Assembly (NCBI RefSeq): GCF_010500915.1
Contig: NZ_JAAAWP010000005.1
Coordinates: 235,704-299,703, forward strand
Source: Alteromonas hispanica
Lineage (GTDB): Bacteria; Pseudomonadota; Gammaproteobacteria; Enterobacterales; Alteromonadaceae
DNA length: 64,000 nucleotides
Direction: 5' to 3'
The position numbers and the translations under genes are program-made. Positions 40,036 through 54,095 of the stretch are shown here, piece by piece (position 1 is the first letter of the stretch; every line of letters starts with the position of its first letter). The notes under the pieces were generated by a model. The model did not search any database. It saw only the letters and a program-made list of their open reading frames with translations, and was not told where the DNA came from.

Positions 40036-41028
40036 ATGGGTAAGTCAAATAAAGCCTTAGAATCAAAATCTCAAGATGACTTAGAAGTCATTGATATACC
40101 AGATGAAGTTAAAATAGAAGATGCAGTATCCGATGATATTGAAGCGGAAAGTGACACTGCAGTTTTTAACCAAAACGAGCAACCAAAAAATTTAGATGCC
40201 ACTCAATTATACCTAGGCGAGATAGGCTTCTCTCCACTGCTCACTGCAGAAGAAGAAGTATACTTTGCCAGACGGTCTCTCAAAGGCTGTGAAGCCTCTA
40301 GAAAGCGTATGATTGTTAGTAATCTTCGCCTTGTAGTAAAAATCGCAAGACGATACAACAACCGTGGCCTGGCCCTCCTTGATCTTATTGAGGAAGGAAA
40401 CTTAGGTCTTATTCGCGCTGTCGAAAAGTTCGACCCAGAGCGAGGCTTCCGTTTTTCAACTTATGCTACGTGGTGGATTAGACAAACCATCGAACGGGCC
40501 ATAATGAATCAAACGCGCACTATTCGACTGCCTATCCATGTTGTCAAAGAGTTGAATGTTTACTTACGTGCATCTCGTGAACTGTCTCAAAAACTTGACC
40601 ATGAGCCTACTGCAGAAGAAATTGCAATGGCACTAGACAAGCCTGTTGAAGACGTTACAAAGATGCTACGTCTAAACGAGCGTATTACTTCAGTAGACAC
40701 CCCGATAGGCGGAGAAAGTGACAAAGCGCTGCTAGATATTATTGCTGATGAAAAAGAATATAGTCCTGAAGAGACACTTCAAGACAACGACATCAAAGGC
40801 AATATAGTTACTTGGCTTGAAGAGCTAAACCCTAAGCAACGAGAAGTACTTGCTCGTCGATTTGGGCTATTAGGCTATGAGCCATCAACACTTGAAGATG
40901 TGGGTGCAGAAATTGGGTTAACCAGAGAACGCGTTCGTCAAATTCAAGTAGAAGCTCTGCGCAGACTGCGTGATATGTTGAACCATCAAGGGCTATCACT
41001 GGAAAGTTTATTCGATCAAATGAAATAG
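40036..41028 (+). CDS. rpoS: stationary-phase sigma factor RpoS
   Basis: RpoS directs RNA polymerase to general-stress and stationary-phase promoters. The 330 residues hold region 1.2 ([20 protein letters not shown]), regions 2.1-2.4 ([37 protein letters not shown]), region 3, and region 4.2 ([20 protein letters not shown]). The acidic N-terminal extension (about 1-50) is longer than in E. coli. AGGAG lies eight bases before the ATG. The 80-bp nlpD-rpoS gap is AT-rich. Confidence 0.97.
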   Translation: MGKSNKALESKSQDDLEVIDIPDEVKIEDAVSDDIEAESDTAVFNQNEQPKNLDATQLYLGEIGFSPLLTAEEEVYFARRSLKGCEASRKRMIVSNLRLVVKIARRYNNRGLALLDLIEEGNLGLIRAVEKFDPERGFRFSTYATWWIRQTIERAIMNQTRTIRLPIHVVKELNVYLRASRELSQKLDHEPTAEEIAMALDKPVEDVTKMLRLNERITSVDTPIGGESDKALLDIIADEKEYSPEETLQDNDIKGNIVTWLEELNPKQREVLARRFGLLGYEPSTLEDVGAEIGLTRERVRQIQVEALRRLRDMLNHQGLSLESLFDQMK

Positions 41029-41059
41029 ATATAAATTGGTGTAATAGAAACCAAATATA

Positions 41060-41096
41060 CAGGGCAGCGTGGTATTTACGCTACCCTGTTTTTTTG
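41060..41096 (+). terminator. rpoS terminator
   Basis: CAGGGCAGCG pairs with CGCTACCCTG (one mismatch) and is followed by seven T: a good intrinsic terminator closing the ftsB-rpoS run. Confidence 0.85.
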
Positions 41097-41119
41097 TGGG
41101 CTGCTTCAACTCTTCAATA

Positions 41120-41626
41120 TTACGCAGACCTGCGCTGAAAAGTTACAAAGGTATAAGCATATTTATTTTTTTCGTCGGGCGAATGGGCTTCCCGTTCAGT
41201 TTCAACCCAATTTCCCTGAGACCGAAAATCTGGAAACTGGGTGTCTCCAGCAACTTTAAGATCGATAAAAGTAAGATACAGAGTATTAGCTAAAGGCAAT
41301 AAGGCGTTGTAGATAGTACCACCACCTATTATCATTACTTCATCATTGCTGCCACACTGTGCTTTAGCTGCTTCTAAGGCTTCAGCCTGAGTATGCACTA
41401 CCGTTGCATCTTCAAGTGTATAATCTTTATTACTTGTCAGAACTATATTTGGTCGCCCCGGTAAAGCACGGCCAATAGATTCATAGGTTTTTCTACCCAT
41501 TATGACCGCTTTGCCCATTGTAACAGCCTTAAAATGTTTCAAGTCTGCTGGTAGGTGCCACGGCATGTCGTTATCTGCACCGATAACTCGGTTTTCGGCC
41601 ATTGCGGCAATCATTGATATCTTCAT
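41120..41626 (-). CDS. folA: dihydrofolate reductase FolA
   Basis: FolA reduces dihydrofolate to tetrahydrofolate with NADPH and is the target of trimethoprim. MKISMIAAMAENRVIGADND and MPWHLPADLKHFK include the active-site Asp/Trp region; GRKTYESIGRALPGRPNIVL and MIIGGGTIYNALLP bind the cofactor. The frame extends 14 codons upstream; ATG 41626 matches the family N-terminus and gives 168 residues. It is transcribed toward rpoS and ends just beyond the rpoS terminator. Confidence 0.95.
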   Translation of the reverse strand: MKISMIAAMAENRVIGADNDMPWHLPADLKHFKAVTMGKAVIMGRKTYESIGRALPGRPNIVLTSNKDYTLEDATVVHTQAEALEAAKAQCGSNDEVMIIGGGTIYNALLPLANTLYLTFIDLKVAGDTQFPDFRSQGNWVETEREAHSPDEKNKYAYTFVTFQRRSA

Positions 41627-41665
41627 CTTATTCTCACTACAAACACGGTTAGTGGATATTACATA

Positions 41666-41693
41666 CAAAAAAGCACGACATAAATCGTGCTTC
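41666..41693 (-). terminator. obgE terminator
   Basis: Read on the minus strand, AAGCACGA, a six-base loop and TCGTGCTT are followed by a T-run. It lies between the obgE stop and the folA start. Confidence 0.8.
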
Positions 41694-41714
41694 TATTGAA
41701 TTTATTTTTAAGCT

Positions 41715-42884
<1,170 letters not shown>

Positions 42885-43074
42885 TTATCACTCCGGGCAA
42901 CTTTGCCTTGGGTTGTTACTAATTCTAAGAACCCTAAGTTTACACCACAATAAGCGCTTTCGCGTAACGGTATGCTTAAGGATTTAAAAACATTCGACCT
43001 GTGTATCTTTAATAAAGACGCGCTTTCACTACGCACTTTCGTATACTACGTCAAAAAATAAGGTCTCATAAAAC

Positions 43075-43101
43075 AAAAAACCCCGCAAACGCGGGGTTTT
43101 T
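43075..43101. terminator. rplU-rpmA terminator
   Basis: CCCCGC, loop AAAC, GCGGGG, with A-run before and T-run after, so it can act in both directions; on the minus strand it ends the rplU-rpmA transcript before obgE. Confidence 0.88.
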
Positions 43102-43131
43102 GAAAGCTTTCTTGGCTAGTTAGCGCAATGC

Positions 43132-43389
43132 TTACTCGCCTACGATGCTTACAAACTTACGGTTCTTCGGTCCTTTAACATCGAACTGAACTTTACCGTC
43201 TTTAAGTGCAAACAACGTGTGGTCTTTACCGATACCCATGTTGTCACCAGCGTGGAAACGTGTACCACGTTGACGAACAATGATGTTACCAGCAAGAACA
43301 GATTCACCACCAAAGCGCTTAACACCTAGGCGTTTACTCTCTGAATCACGACCGTTTTTGGTACTACCACCAGCTTTTTTGTGTGCCAT
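43132..43389 (-). CDS. rpmA: 50S ribosomal protein L27
   Basis: The 85 residues open with [20 protein letters not shown], the L27 signature whose N-terminus reaches the peptidyl-transferase centre, and contain [15 protein letters not shown]. It follows rplU after 15 bp in the universal rplU-rpmA operon. Confidence 0.98.
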   Translation of the reverse strand: MAHKKAGGSTKNGRDSESKRLGVKRFGGESVLAGNIIVRQRGTRFHAGDNMGIGKDHTLFALKDGKVQFDVKGPKNRKFVSIVGE

Positions 43390-43404
43390 GTGTTCGTGCT
43401 CCTC

Positions 43405-43716
43405 TTATGCGTTGATACCAGTGATTTTCACTTCCGTGAACCACTGACGGTGACCAGCTTGCTTGCGCGAGTGCTTACGACGACGGAACTTAACGATAGT
43501 TACTTTATCGCCACGACCGTGTGTTATCACTTCTGCAGTCACCTTACCACCAGCAACGTTTGGTGTGCCGATTTTTACGTCGTCACCGTTGCTTACCATT
43601 AAAACTTTGTCAAATTCAACCGTTTCGCCTGGGGCTACTTCGATTTTTTCAAGACGAACGGTTTGGCCTTCGGCCACACGGTGTTGTTTACCGCCACTTT
43701 GGAAAACCGCGTACAT
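43405..43716 (-). CDS. rplU: 50S ribosomal protein L21
   Basis: The 103-residue L21 begins [14 protein letters not shown] and ends with the family signature [20 protein letters not shown]. It is first in the rplU-rpmA operon, with a strong promoter about 55 bp upstream. Confidence 0.98.
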   Translation of the reverse strand: MYAVFQSGGKQHRVAEGQTVRLEKIEVAPGETVEFDKVLMVSNGDDVKIGTPNVAGGKVTAEVITHGRGDKVTIVKFRRRKHSRKQAGHRQWFTEVKITGINA

Positions 43717-43769
43717 AGTTAACTCCGCTCTGCGTCCACTGACGCGTCAATTCAAAAAACAGGGCGCAA

Positions 43770-43798
43770 ATTCTACGTGAAACATCTGTAAATCACAA
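43770..43798 (-). promoter_or_regulatory. sigma70 promoter of rplU-rpmA
   Basis: On the minus strand, TTGTGA (-35) and TAGAAT (-10) are 17 bp apart, followed by a GC-rich discriminator (GCGCCC) as seen at growth-rate-controlled ribosomal promoters. Confidence 0.75.
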
Positions 43799-44591
43799 GC
43801 CCGATTCGTAGAAAAAATGATTATTTTTCCAACATGGAGCGAATTATGCCTCAATTGCTTATTTGATGCAGCTTACAATCGCGTAAATATGGATAAAATT
43901 TAAAAAAATTGTGCGTTACACCATTAAAAATCTACTTTCTTCACCAAGTGAAGGTAGTTAATTTTGGTGCTGAAAACACAAATTTCGAATATCTAACTTA
44001 ACATTGATCATTTTGATCTTCGTGCTTATTACTTTGCCTGCATGACAACCTACATGGACAACGCGATCCCTTTTTACAAAGCTACGATCCGAGAAAAATA
44101 GTGGTTACATTTCTTACAAACATGGCTAAGTCTGGAGCAAAACGCACAACACAGAGAAAAATACTTAAAGCAGAATTCACAAAGTATCAAAAATAACGAC
44201 TTTAACAAAAATTGTAGTATTAAAGGCCAAATGTCTAACTCTTCTCGTTTTTTTTAAATTTTCTTTGCCTCTTTTTCTATTTTCTACCCTTGTTCACTGT
44301 TTTTTCTCTCTGTTTTCTGTTCTTTACTCTCTGTTGGCAGCCTAGCATTCATCAGCGAAGTTTTTTAAAACGGTATGCTAACGGTTTGTTCTATTGGCTA
44401 AATAGCTGGAGTAAACACAGAGGCGCAAAGTTCTAACATGCTTAAGGAGCAATTTTTAACGGGTATATCAATGATTACATTTCAATTGCGTTAAACTGTC
44501 ATTTTTTAAGACAATTTGGTGGATAGTGCGAGCCATTAAGGTACAATCGCCAACAATATAGTACCAATTGTAAGAGTAAGTATTTATTGCC
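43799..44591. other. long AT-rich divergent intergenic region rplU-ispB
   Basis: Almost 800 bp lie between the rplU promoter and ispB. It is AT-rich, with a strongly pyrimidine-biased tract at about 44233-44335 and many A-runs. A TACAAT at 44542-44547 may be the ispB -10 element. No open frame of substance and no clear RNA gene was recognised. Confidence 0.5.
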
Positions 44592-45572
44592 ATGCCTATG
44601 GATATAGACCAAATTCGCGCACTGTCGAACGACGATATGCAAGCGGTTAATGCGCTGATTCAACAACAAGTAGATTCTGACGTAGCACTAATTAACCAGC
44701 TTGGCTTTTATATCGTAAATAGTGGCGGTAAACGCTTACGTCCTCTTCTTACCGTGCTAAGCGCACAAGCAATGGGCATTCAAAACAACGACCATCACAC
44801 GTTGGCCGCCATTGTTGAATTTATACATACCGCTACTTTGCTGCACGACGATGTTGTTGACGAGTCGACCATGCGCAGAGGGCGTGAAACGGCAAATGCC
44901 GTGTTCGGAAACCAAGCGTCAGTGCTCGTGGGTGATTTCTTATATACCCGTTCTTTCCAGATGATGGTAGGCCTTAAGCGTATGCGAGTTATGTCGATTC
45001 TGTCTGAGGCAACTAATCAGATTGCCGAAGGTGAAGTACTGCAGCTAATGAATTGTAACGACGCGAACACCACAGAATCTCGTTACTTCGACGTGATCTA
45101 TGGCAAAACTGCGCGTTTGTTTGAAGCGGCAACGCAACTTGCGGCGGTTTTAACTGACCAGAGCGAAACGATAGAACACGCCATGCAAGAGTACGGTAAG
45201 CATCTTGGTACCGCGTTTCAATTAGCTGATGACTTGCTTGATTACATGGCTGATAGCGAAGAAATGGGCAAAAATGCGGGCGACGACCTTGCTGAGGGTA
45301 AACCCACGCTGCCACTGTTATACGCCATGTGGCATGCGGAAAACGAAGACGATAAAACGCTCATTCGCGAGGCTATTGAACAGAGTAACGGTTTGCCACA
45401 CCTAACAAAAATACAAGGCATAATGGAAGCTACGGGTGCGCTGGACTACACCAGACAATGCGCACATAACGAAGTAAAAATGGCAATAGACAGCCTTGCG
45501 CCTATTCCAGACTCTGACTATAAAGAAGCGCTAATCTCTCTAGCTCACATTTCAGTAGAGCGCACCAGCTAA
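44592..45572 (+). CDS. ispB: octaprenyl diphosphate synthase IspB
   Basis: IspB elongates farnesyl diphosphate with IPP to make the ubiquinone side chain. The two aspartate-rich motifs are LLHDDVVDESTMRRG (near 82) and FQLADDLLDYMAD (near 213); GGKRLRPLL binds the diphosphate. The 326 residues match the family. It is divergent from rplU, as in E. coli. The start ATG CCT ATG offers a second ATG two codons later. Confidence 0.95.
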   Translation: MPMDIDQIRALSNDDMQAVNALIQQQVDSDVALINQLGFYIVNSGGKRLRPLLTVLSAQAMGIQNNDHHTLAAIVEFIHTATLLHDDVVDESTMRRGRETANAVFGNQASVLVGDFLYTRSFQMMVGLKRMRVMSILSEATNQIAEGEVLQLMNCNDANTTESRYFDVIYGKTARLFEAATQLAAVLTDQSETIEHAMQEYGKHLGTAFQLADDLLDYMADSEEMGKNAGDDLAEGKPTLPLLYAMWHAENEDDKTLIREAIEQSNGLPHLTKIQGIMEATGALDYTRQCAHNEVKMAIDSLAPIPDSDYKEALISLAHISVERTS

Positions 45573-45587
45573 AAAGCTGGTGCCGTT
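45562..45587. terminator. hairpin at the ispB stop codon
   Basis: GCACCAGC and GCTGGTGC form an 8-bp stem around TAAAAA, overlapping the ispB stop codon and followed by CGTTTAAAG. Plausible as a weak terminator between convergent genes. Confidence 0.5.
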
Positions 45588-45610
45588 TAAAGGCAACGCA
45601 GCTCTCGATG

Positions 45611-46327
45611 CTAACTCTCCAGCATGTAGCCCACTACCCCCACTAAAAAACCTAGTATTCCTCCTAGTGGCGGTAGCCAGTGGTTTTCCATTCGTATTTG
45701 CGGTGCAATATCTTGAAAAACAGAATATAAGATCCCGCCTGCAGCGAAGAGCATAATGCCGCTAGTAATAACCGGAAATTGAGATAAAAAGAAATAGCCA
45801 ATTAAACTGAAAATTGGCCCTAATAACGCCATTAATACAAAAATGATAATCAGCTTATTGCTGTGCTTTTTATTTTTCGGCAGCATTTCTCGGTAAGCGT
45901 TAAAACCTTCAGGTAAGTTTTGTACCGCAATTAGCGCCCCCAAAAGCAGCGTAGAACCACCAAGCGCTGCTGTTGCTCCCAATGCAATAGACTCGGGCAC
46001 AAAGTCGCTCAGCATAGCTGCAAGCTGACTACCAGCAGTTTTCTTTTTTGCCAAAAAGATATCGAGTGACATAAAAGCTAGTGAGCCACTTACAAAACAG
46101 GCTACTACCCCAAACACTGATAAATCCATTGCCCCTTTAGGCACTAATACCAACCCAACCGCTGATATCAAGGCTCCCGCTCCCAACGCCAAAATACCGT
46201 GTCTCAACTCTTGCTCCAACCACTGTGGTTGAATACTCTTGCGCGTTGAAAGCATGGCGCCGACAGGCATAGCTAAACCTGCAATAGTAGCAACAAGAAG
46301 TAAATTGATAACGCTTGAATCAAACAT
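45611..46327 (-). CDS. ZIP-family divalent metal transporter
   Basis: This 238-residue protein has about eight membrane spans. The ZIP signature helices are visible: SDFVPESIALGATAAL and IAVQNLPEGFNAYREM, whose His-less but Glu/Asn-rich faces correspond to the metal path in helices 4 and 5 (family members often have HxxxE here, replaced by VPESI and NLPEG). Zinc, iron or manganese transport is likely, but the specific metal is unknown. ATG 46327 has GGAAGG upstream; a longer frame to 46354 is less likely. Confidence 0.8.
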   Translation of the reverse strand: MFDSSVINLLLVATIAGLAMPVGAMLSTRKSIQPQWLEQELRHGILALGAGALISAVGLVLVPKGAMDLSVFGVVACFVSGSLAFMSLDIFLAKKKTAGSQLAAMLSDFVPESIALGATAALGGSTLLLGALIAVQNLPEGFNAYREMLPKNKKHSNKLIIIFVLMALLGPIFSLIGYFFLSQFPVITSGIMLFAAGGILYSVFQDIAPQIRMENHWLPPLGGILGFLVGVVGYMLES

Positions 46328-46448
46328 AGTGCTGCCCTTCCGTTGTGCAAACATTATATGCGAAGGCTAACCGTTTTTTATCAAAATACGTTAGCGGCTT
46401 CAGGAAGCTCGTAAAACGAAGCTGTATAACAAAGCTATAAAATAAACT

Positions 46449-46476
46449 AAAAAGAGCAGCGTATAGCTGCTCTTGT
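46449..46476 (-). terminator. pepQ terminator
   Basis: On the minus strand AAGAGCAGC, a five-base loop and GCTGCTCTT are followed by a T-run, downstream of pepQ. Confidence 0.8.
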
Positions 46477-46531
46477 GTTTTTATAACCATTTCGACATTC
46501 TTGCAAATACCCAATGAAACTATAAAGGCAA

Positions 46532-47920
<1,389 letters not shown>

Positions 47921-48139
47921 TTAAGTATAACATGAGCCGTTGCGCATATTTATCCTGCCACGATAAACTGCAGTTTTGAGATGCCAACTTGCTTAAAATC
48001 TCTCTGCATTGATGGCTCTCAAAGTACTTATTTTTGAATCTCAAACTTCTAATATGCACATAAAGCACACCTATTACTCACTTTAAATAAGCGTCAACTC
48101 GCAGTAACTTAAGTGCTATTTTAAGTGATACTAACTAGG

Positions 48140-50176
48140 CTACTTTGGTGCCAACTGCACTATGCCTGTTACAGGGTGTGTACTTACAGCCTCTGCCGAG
48201 GGGATCAGATCGGAAGTAAGTTGGGGAAATATATTATTATTACCCCCTAATTGTTGTTCGTATATATGTTGATATGCCATTACAGCTTTCACATAAGCTC
48301 GGGTTTCTTTGTAAGGTATATTTTCAATCCAAATATCGACGGGAAGGGCTTCATTTTCTGGTAGCCATTCCAGCACTTTTCTCCAACCAGCATTGTAAGA
48401 TGCAGAAACCAACACCGGATTGTTATTCAGTTTATCCATAAGGTAACGAAGGTACTGGACGCCAAATTCAACGTTTTCGTTAACATTGAAAAGTTGGCTT
48501 TGACTCACTTTGGCTTGCGCAACGTATTTTGCAGTACCTGGCATAAGCTGCATTAACCCCGCCGCGCCTACCGGTGAAATGGCATCGCTTCTAAATGAGC
48601 TTTCTCTTCGAGCAATGGCCATGGCGAAAGAGGTAGGAATATTATGCAGCTGCGCTTTTTCACTAAATACCTCGTTAAACGCAAGTGGGAAGCGTCTTCC
48701 TACATCGTCCCAGTAGCCACTGCGAGCAAAGCTACTGATTGCTTGGTCGTAAAGCCCCCATTCATAGGCCAAAATTCCCGCGTCGGTAACCTGTTCATTC
48801 GGAATATGCGTGAGTAAGTAATACCACTCCCTCCTCGCCTCGGTAGCACGGTTTAAACGAAAAAACTCAACCGCCCTAAGTGTGGCTGGTGTGGTTGCTA
48901 ACTTCGCGATTGTGGCAACATCTTTGGGTGCAGGGTTATTTTTAAGAGAAGGAAAGGCGTTAATACGAGCACTTGCCATAAAACCATAGTAGTGGCGCTC
49001 TTGTGCTAACTGACGATACAACACGGTGGCCTGCATAGGTTGGCCAGTTTGTTCTAGCGCCCTGGCCAACCAATAACGATAGTTTGCTTTGTTTTTCAGA
49101 GACACGGGCGCCTGCTCGATAATGCGAATGACCTCATCGAACTGCTGTGTGCGCAACAGGTGAGAAACATGCCAAAGCTTTATATCGTCACTGGCACCCG
49201 GTATGTCGGCGTATTCTAACCACTCATGCGCCTGCGGAAGCTTTTCAAGGGTAAAGCTAAGTGCAATGGCTCGATTGATAGCGTGGCGCTGTGCATCAGA
49301 AAATACGCCTTGGCGCTGATATCTTTGATAAACCTTTTCTGCCAAAGCGGGCTTTTGCCAGGCCAATTTTTCAAGAGCCCAAACCATTGCTTCTACTTCA
49401 CTTGGTTTGTTTTTTAACGGGAATAACCCTCTTTTCTGCACATTGCTAACGTTGCGAGTAACGGCTAACCAGATATCTGCAATATATTGATATTTAGCGG
49501 GTAACTGGCGCTTTAGGTAGTGAATAATACGGCGATTCTTTTCTTTCGCTGCAATTTCAATGCGCTTTATCACCATGGTAGATGTCATTAGGCCAGCTTT
49601 CTTCCACTTAGAGAAAAGCGGGTCGCACTCATCGGGTTGAGACTGCCCGCTTAGCCACAGCGCATCAACCTCTCGCAGTACTTTAGCCACTGGCTCTGCT
49701 CCTTGCAGGCGGTAGTTAAGTGCAACACAAGTGAGCCTTGCCCCCATTCCGCTGCGGTAGCTATCTAAAAATGCGTTTCGGTGATTATGCTTCGCCAAAT
49801 AACTAAGCCATTTGTAACGTAACCCATAGCTCACAGGCTGACCGCGGTAGTCCTCTAAAAATTGATTCACTTCGCGCTTAGTAGCAATTGACATTGTGCG
49901 CTCTAATTTCAAACGCAAAAGGTAGGGGTATAGTGGATAGTCGGCTAACGCATATATTTCACCATCAAAGTCATTCACGCGACGTCGAGAATAAGTGCGT
50001 AACTTCTCTTCTAAATTAAGAAAATGCTGACGCTCTTGTGCATATACATCTTGAGGAAGCGTTAATGTATGGCCTGGAAGTGGCTGAGCGACGGTATGGG
50101 GTATTACCACTACTGACAGTAATAGATAAACTAACAATGCTGGTGCATGTTTAGATAAATGAATGGCTTTAGACAC
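48140..50176 (-). CDS. slt: soluble lytic murein transglycosylase Slt
   Basis: Slt cleaves peptidoglycan glycan strands to 1,6-anhydromuropeptides in the periplasm. A signal peptide (about 1-32) precedes a long alpha-helical superhelix (to about 500) and the C-terminal SLT domain with the catalytic Glu in ARRESSFRSDAISPVGAAGL and MQLMPGTAKYVA. The frame is open to 50269, but GTG 50176 follows TAGGAG at ideal spacing and begins directly at the signal peptide (MSKAIHLSKHAPALLVYLLL), giving 678 residues (E. coli 645). Confidence 0.92.
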   Translation of the reverse strand: MSKAIHLSKHAPALLVYLLLSVVVIPHTVAQPLPGHTLTLPQDVYAQERQHFLNLEEKLRTYSRRRVNDFDGEIYALADYPLYPYLLRLKLERTMSIATKREVNQFLEDYRGQPVSYGLRYKWLSYLAKHNHRNAFLDSYRSGMGARLTCVALNYRLQGAEPVAKVLREVDALWLSGQSQPDECDPLFSKWKKAGLMTSTMVIKRIEIAAKEKNRRIIHYLKRQLPAKYQYIADIWLAVTRNVSNVQKRGLFPLKNKPSEVEAMVWALEKLAWQKPALAEKVYQRYQRQGVFSDAQRHAINRAIALSFTLEKLPQAHEWLEYADIPGASDDIKLWHVSHLLRTQQFDEVIRIIEQAPVSLKNKANYRYWLARALEQTGQPMQATVLYRQLAQERHYYGFMASARINAFPSLKNNPAPKDVATIAKLATTPATLRAVEFFRLNRATEARREWYYLLTHIPNEQVTDAGILAYEWGLYDQAISSFARSGYWDDVGRRFPLAFNEVFSEKAQLHNIPTSFAMAIARRESSFRSDAISPVGAAGLMQLMPGTAKYVAQAKVSQSQLFNVNENVEFGVQYLRYLMDKLNNNPVLVSASYNAGWRKVLEWLPENEALPVDIWIENIPYKETRAYVKAVMAYQHIYEQQLGGNNNIFPQLTSDLIPSAEAVSTHPVTGIVQLAPK

Positions 50177-50548
50177 AAAAAGTCTCCTACCCTTTATTGA
50201 ATTCAAACTGGCCGATGACTTACTCGACCGCCTGAATTGCTTATTGTATATCGCCAATATAGACGACATATTTTGCTGTTTAGGCTCTCACAATGTGAAC
50301 GTACAGCTTGGCTCCGTGCCAATGAAGATGTTGTGTCGACCGCTATAAACTGTGTACTAATACGGTAGTGAAACTCTAACCGTTAGATATGCGTTACAGC
50401 TAAAACAGCCTTATTGCTTATTATTCGTATATTGGATTGGCGCTTTGCGCTAATAATGCTCATTATACAACCACCAATACCGAAATGAAGCGAGAATTCA
50501 CTATTTGCTCTTGAATTTAAGTCATCCGACCACTACCTTATGACAAAT

Positions 50549-50562
50549 GAAACAGATGTTTG
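50549..50562. promoter_or_regulatory. candidate PsrA-type operator upstream of fadBA
   Basis: GAAAC-AGAT-GTTTG is a near-palindrome that fits the PsrA motif (AAAC-N4-GTTT) known to control fatty-acid degradation genes in several Gammaproteobacteria. It sits just upstream of the candidate fadB promoter. No PsrA gene is in this window. Confidence 0.5.
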
Positions 50563-50567
50563 AATTT

Positions 50568-50597
50568 TTGTTGAAATTTTGTGTGGCTTTGTAAAAT
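50568..50597 (+). promoter_or_regulatory. candidate fadBA promoter
   Basis: TTGTTG and TAAAAT are 18 bp apart, about 100 bp before the fadB start, immediately right of the PsrA-like site. Confidence 0.45.
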
Positions 50598-50693
50598 ATT
50601 TAGCCACCCTAACGCGTTAGTAATTTGGTACTACCCTACAACATAGTTGGATTAAATTTACTAACATCCTGGCCAATGCCGAAGGAGATGATA

Positions 50694-52844
50694 ATGATAT
50701 ACACAGGCAAAAGTCTTTCCGTCAGCCTGTTAGATGACGGCTTTGCTGAGCTGGTATTCGACGCCCAAGGTTCAGTAAACAAGTTCGACCGCCAGACGGT
50801 TTCAGAGCTTGATGAAGCAACACAAGCTCTTGTTGCCAAAGGTGACATTAAAGGCTTAATAGTACGAAGCGCAAAATCTACATTCATTGTAGGTGCTGAT
50901 ATCACAGAGTTTACCGATCTTTTTGCACTGGAAGACGCTGAAGTACTAGATTGGGTTGCCAATACTTCTCAAGTATTCGACCGCTTCGAAGACTTACCTT
51001 TTCCTACCATAGCTGCAGTTAACGGCTTTGCCCTAGGCGGCGGTTGTGAAATGACATTGGCATGTGACATGCGTATTGCAGACACCACAGCGTCTATTGG
51101 TTTGCCAGAAGTTAAGCTAGGCCTTATGCCTGGTTTTGGCGGTACGGTTCGCCTACCTCGCCTTATTGGTGCAGACAACGCCCTTGAGTGGATGACCACT
51201 GGCCGCGATAGAAAAGGCGCGAAAGCCTTAGCAGAAGGCGCAGTTGATGCAATGGTAGCGCCAGAGGCGCTCGTTGAAGGCGCGCTTTCAATGGTGAAAG
51301 ACGCTGCTGACGGTAAATTTGATTGGCAAGCACGTCGTGCGGTTAAGAAAGCTCCATTACAGCTAAACAAAAACGAAGCGATGATGAGCTTCTCTACTGC
51401 ACAGGCCATGGTATTTGCACAAGCTGGCAAACACTACCCTGCGCCACACAAAATGGTTGAGACTGTTCAAAAAGCAGCGGGTCTTGACCGTGAAGGTGCA
51501 CTAAAGCTTGAAAACGAAGGCTTTGTAGCTCTTGCGAAAACCGACGCAGCGAAAGCGCAAATTGGTATTTTCCTTGCCGACCAGCTTGTTAAGAGCAAAG
51601 GTAAAAAGCAAGCAAAAGCAGCAACTAAGCAATCGAAGCTTAACGCTGTACTAGGTGCAGGTATCATGGGCGGCGGTATTGCCTACCAAAGCGCTGTGAA
51701 AGGCACGCCGGTAATTATGAAAGACATTAACCAAGGTGCACTAGATCTTGGTCTTTCAGAAGCCGCGAAAATTCTTGGCAAAGGTATGCAGCGCGGTAAG
51801 GTTGATGCGACTAAAATGGCGCAAACACTTAACGCTATTACGCCTACCCTTGAGTACAGCACACTTAAAGATGCAGACCTTGTTATTGAAGCGGTGGTAG
51901 AAAACCCGAAAGTAAAAGGTATTGTACTTAAAGAAGTAGAAGACAATGTAGCAGACGACGCTATCATCACTTCAAACACTTCGACTATCTCTATCAACCA
52001 GCTAGCTGAAAGCTTAGACAAGCCCGAGCGCTTCTGTGGTATGCACTTCTTTAACCCAGTGCACCGCATGCCGCTAGTTGAAATTATTCGTGGCGAAAAA
52101 ACCTCTGAAGAAACCATCAACGCAGTAGTAGCGGCAACCCTTAAAATGGGTAAAACCCCGATTGTGGTTAACGACTGCCCAGGGTTCTTGGTAAACCGCG
52201 TATTGTTCCCATACTTTGCGGGCTTCAGTAAGCTACTTATCGACGGCGCTGACTTTGTTGCTGTTGATAAAGTAATGGAAAAAATCTTCGGCTGGCCAAT
52301 GGGCCCTGCCTACCTAATGGATGTTGTGGGTATCGACACGGGCGATCACGCAGCAGACGTAATGGCGGCAGGTATTCCAGAGCGTATGGCTCGCCTAGAC
52401 AACGACCCTGTAACTCTTTTCTACAAAGAGCAGCGTTTAGGTCAGAAGAACGGTAAAGGTTTCTACAACTACGGTGTTGATAAGCGCGGCAAGCCGTCTA
52501 AAACACCTGCTGAAGAAGCATACGCACTTATGGCGCCACACGTCGCTGAGAAGACAGACTTCGAAGCTGACGACATTATTGCACGCCTTATGATCCCTAT
52601 GGCAAACGAAGCAATTCGCTGCCTAGAAGAAGGCATTGTAGATAGCGCAGCTGAAGCAGATATGGCGCTACTTTACGGCTTAGGTTTCCCTCCATTCCGC
52701 GGTGGTATTTTCCGTTGGATTGAAACCATTGGCTTGGCGAACTTCGTTGCGATGGCAGACAAGTACGCTGAACTTGGTCCAATTTATCAGATCTCAGATG
52801 GCGTTCGTGAAATGGCCGCTGCTGGTAAATCCTATTTCGCATAA
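50694..52844 (+). CDS. fadB: fatty acid oxidation complex alpha subunit FadB
   Basis: FadB carries enoyl-CoA hydratase/isomerase and 3-hydroxyacyl-CoA dehydrogenase activities and pairs with FadA. The hydratase domain (to about 190) has [19 protein letters not shown] and [20 protein letters not shown]. The NAD domain starts near 320 ([20 protein letters not shown]) and contains [18 protein letters not shown]. The open frame extends to 50625, but ATG 50694 has GAAGGAG at proper spacing and matches the family start; 716 residues (E. coli 729). fadA follows 18 bp later. Confidence 0.96.
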   Translation: MIYTGKSLSVSLLDDGFAELVFDAQGSVNKFDRQTVSELDEATQALVAKGDIKGLIVRSAKSTFIVGADITEFTDLFALEDAEVLDWVANTSQVFDRFEDLPFPTIAAVNGFALGGGCEMTLACDMRIADTTASIGLPEVKLGLMPGFGGTVRLPRLIGADNALEWMTTGRDRKGAKALAEGAVDAMVAPEALVEGALSMVKDAADGKFDWQARRAVKKAPLQLNKNEAMMSFSTAQAMVFAQAGKHYPAPHKMVETVQKAAGLDREGALKLENEGFVALAKTDAAKAQIGIFLADQLVKSKGKKQAKAATKQSKLNAVLGAGIMGGGIAYQSAVKGTPVIMKDINQGALDLGLSEAAKILGKGMQRGKVDATKMAQTLNAITPTLEYSTLKDADLVIEAVVENPKVKGIVLKEVEDNVADDAIITSNTSTISINQLAESLDKPERFCGMHFFNPVHRMPLVEIIRGEKTSEETINAVVAATLKMGKTPIVVNDCPGFLVNRVLFPYFAGFSKLLIDGADFVAVDKVMEKIFGWPMGPAYLMDVVGIDTGDHAADVMAAGIPERMARLDNDPVTLFYKEQRLGQKNGKGFYNYGVDKRGKPSKTPAEEAYALMAPHVAEKTDFEADDIIARLMIPMANEAIRCLEEGIVDSAAEADMALLYGLGFPPFRGGIFRWIETIGLANFVAMADKYAELGPIYQISDGVREMAAAGKSYFA

Positions 52845-54026
<1,182 letters not shown>

Positions 54027-54046
54027 GCGTTTGTATAGCTAATTTT

Positions 54047-54071
54047 GAAAAGGGCCTTCGGGCCCTTTTTT
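54047..54071. terminator. bidirectional terminator between fadA and intI
   Basis: AAAAGGGCC, loop TTCG, GGCCCTTTTTT: a strong intrinsic terminator usable by both convergent genes. Confidence 0.92.
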
Positions 54072-54095
54072 GTTGGCTTCAACTTACTGTATAAG

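Larger units (their letters stand above)
50177..50693. other. divergent intergenic region slt-fadB
   Basis: About 517 bp. It holds a candidate PsrA operator and promoter near its right end (listed separately). The remainder shows no coding or RNA feature. Confidence 0.6.

Noticed and set aside
50969..52120. Long minus-strand open frames opposite fadB
   Set aside because: Shadows of the fadB coding frame; Ser- and Ala-rich without family features.
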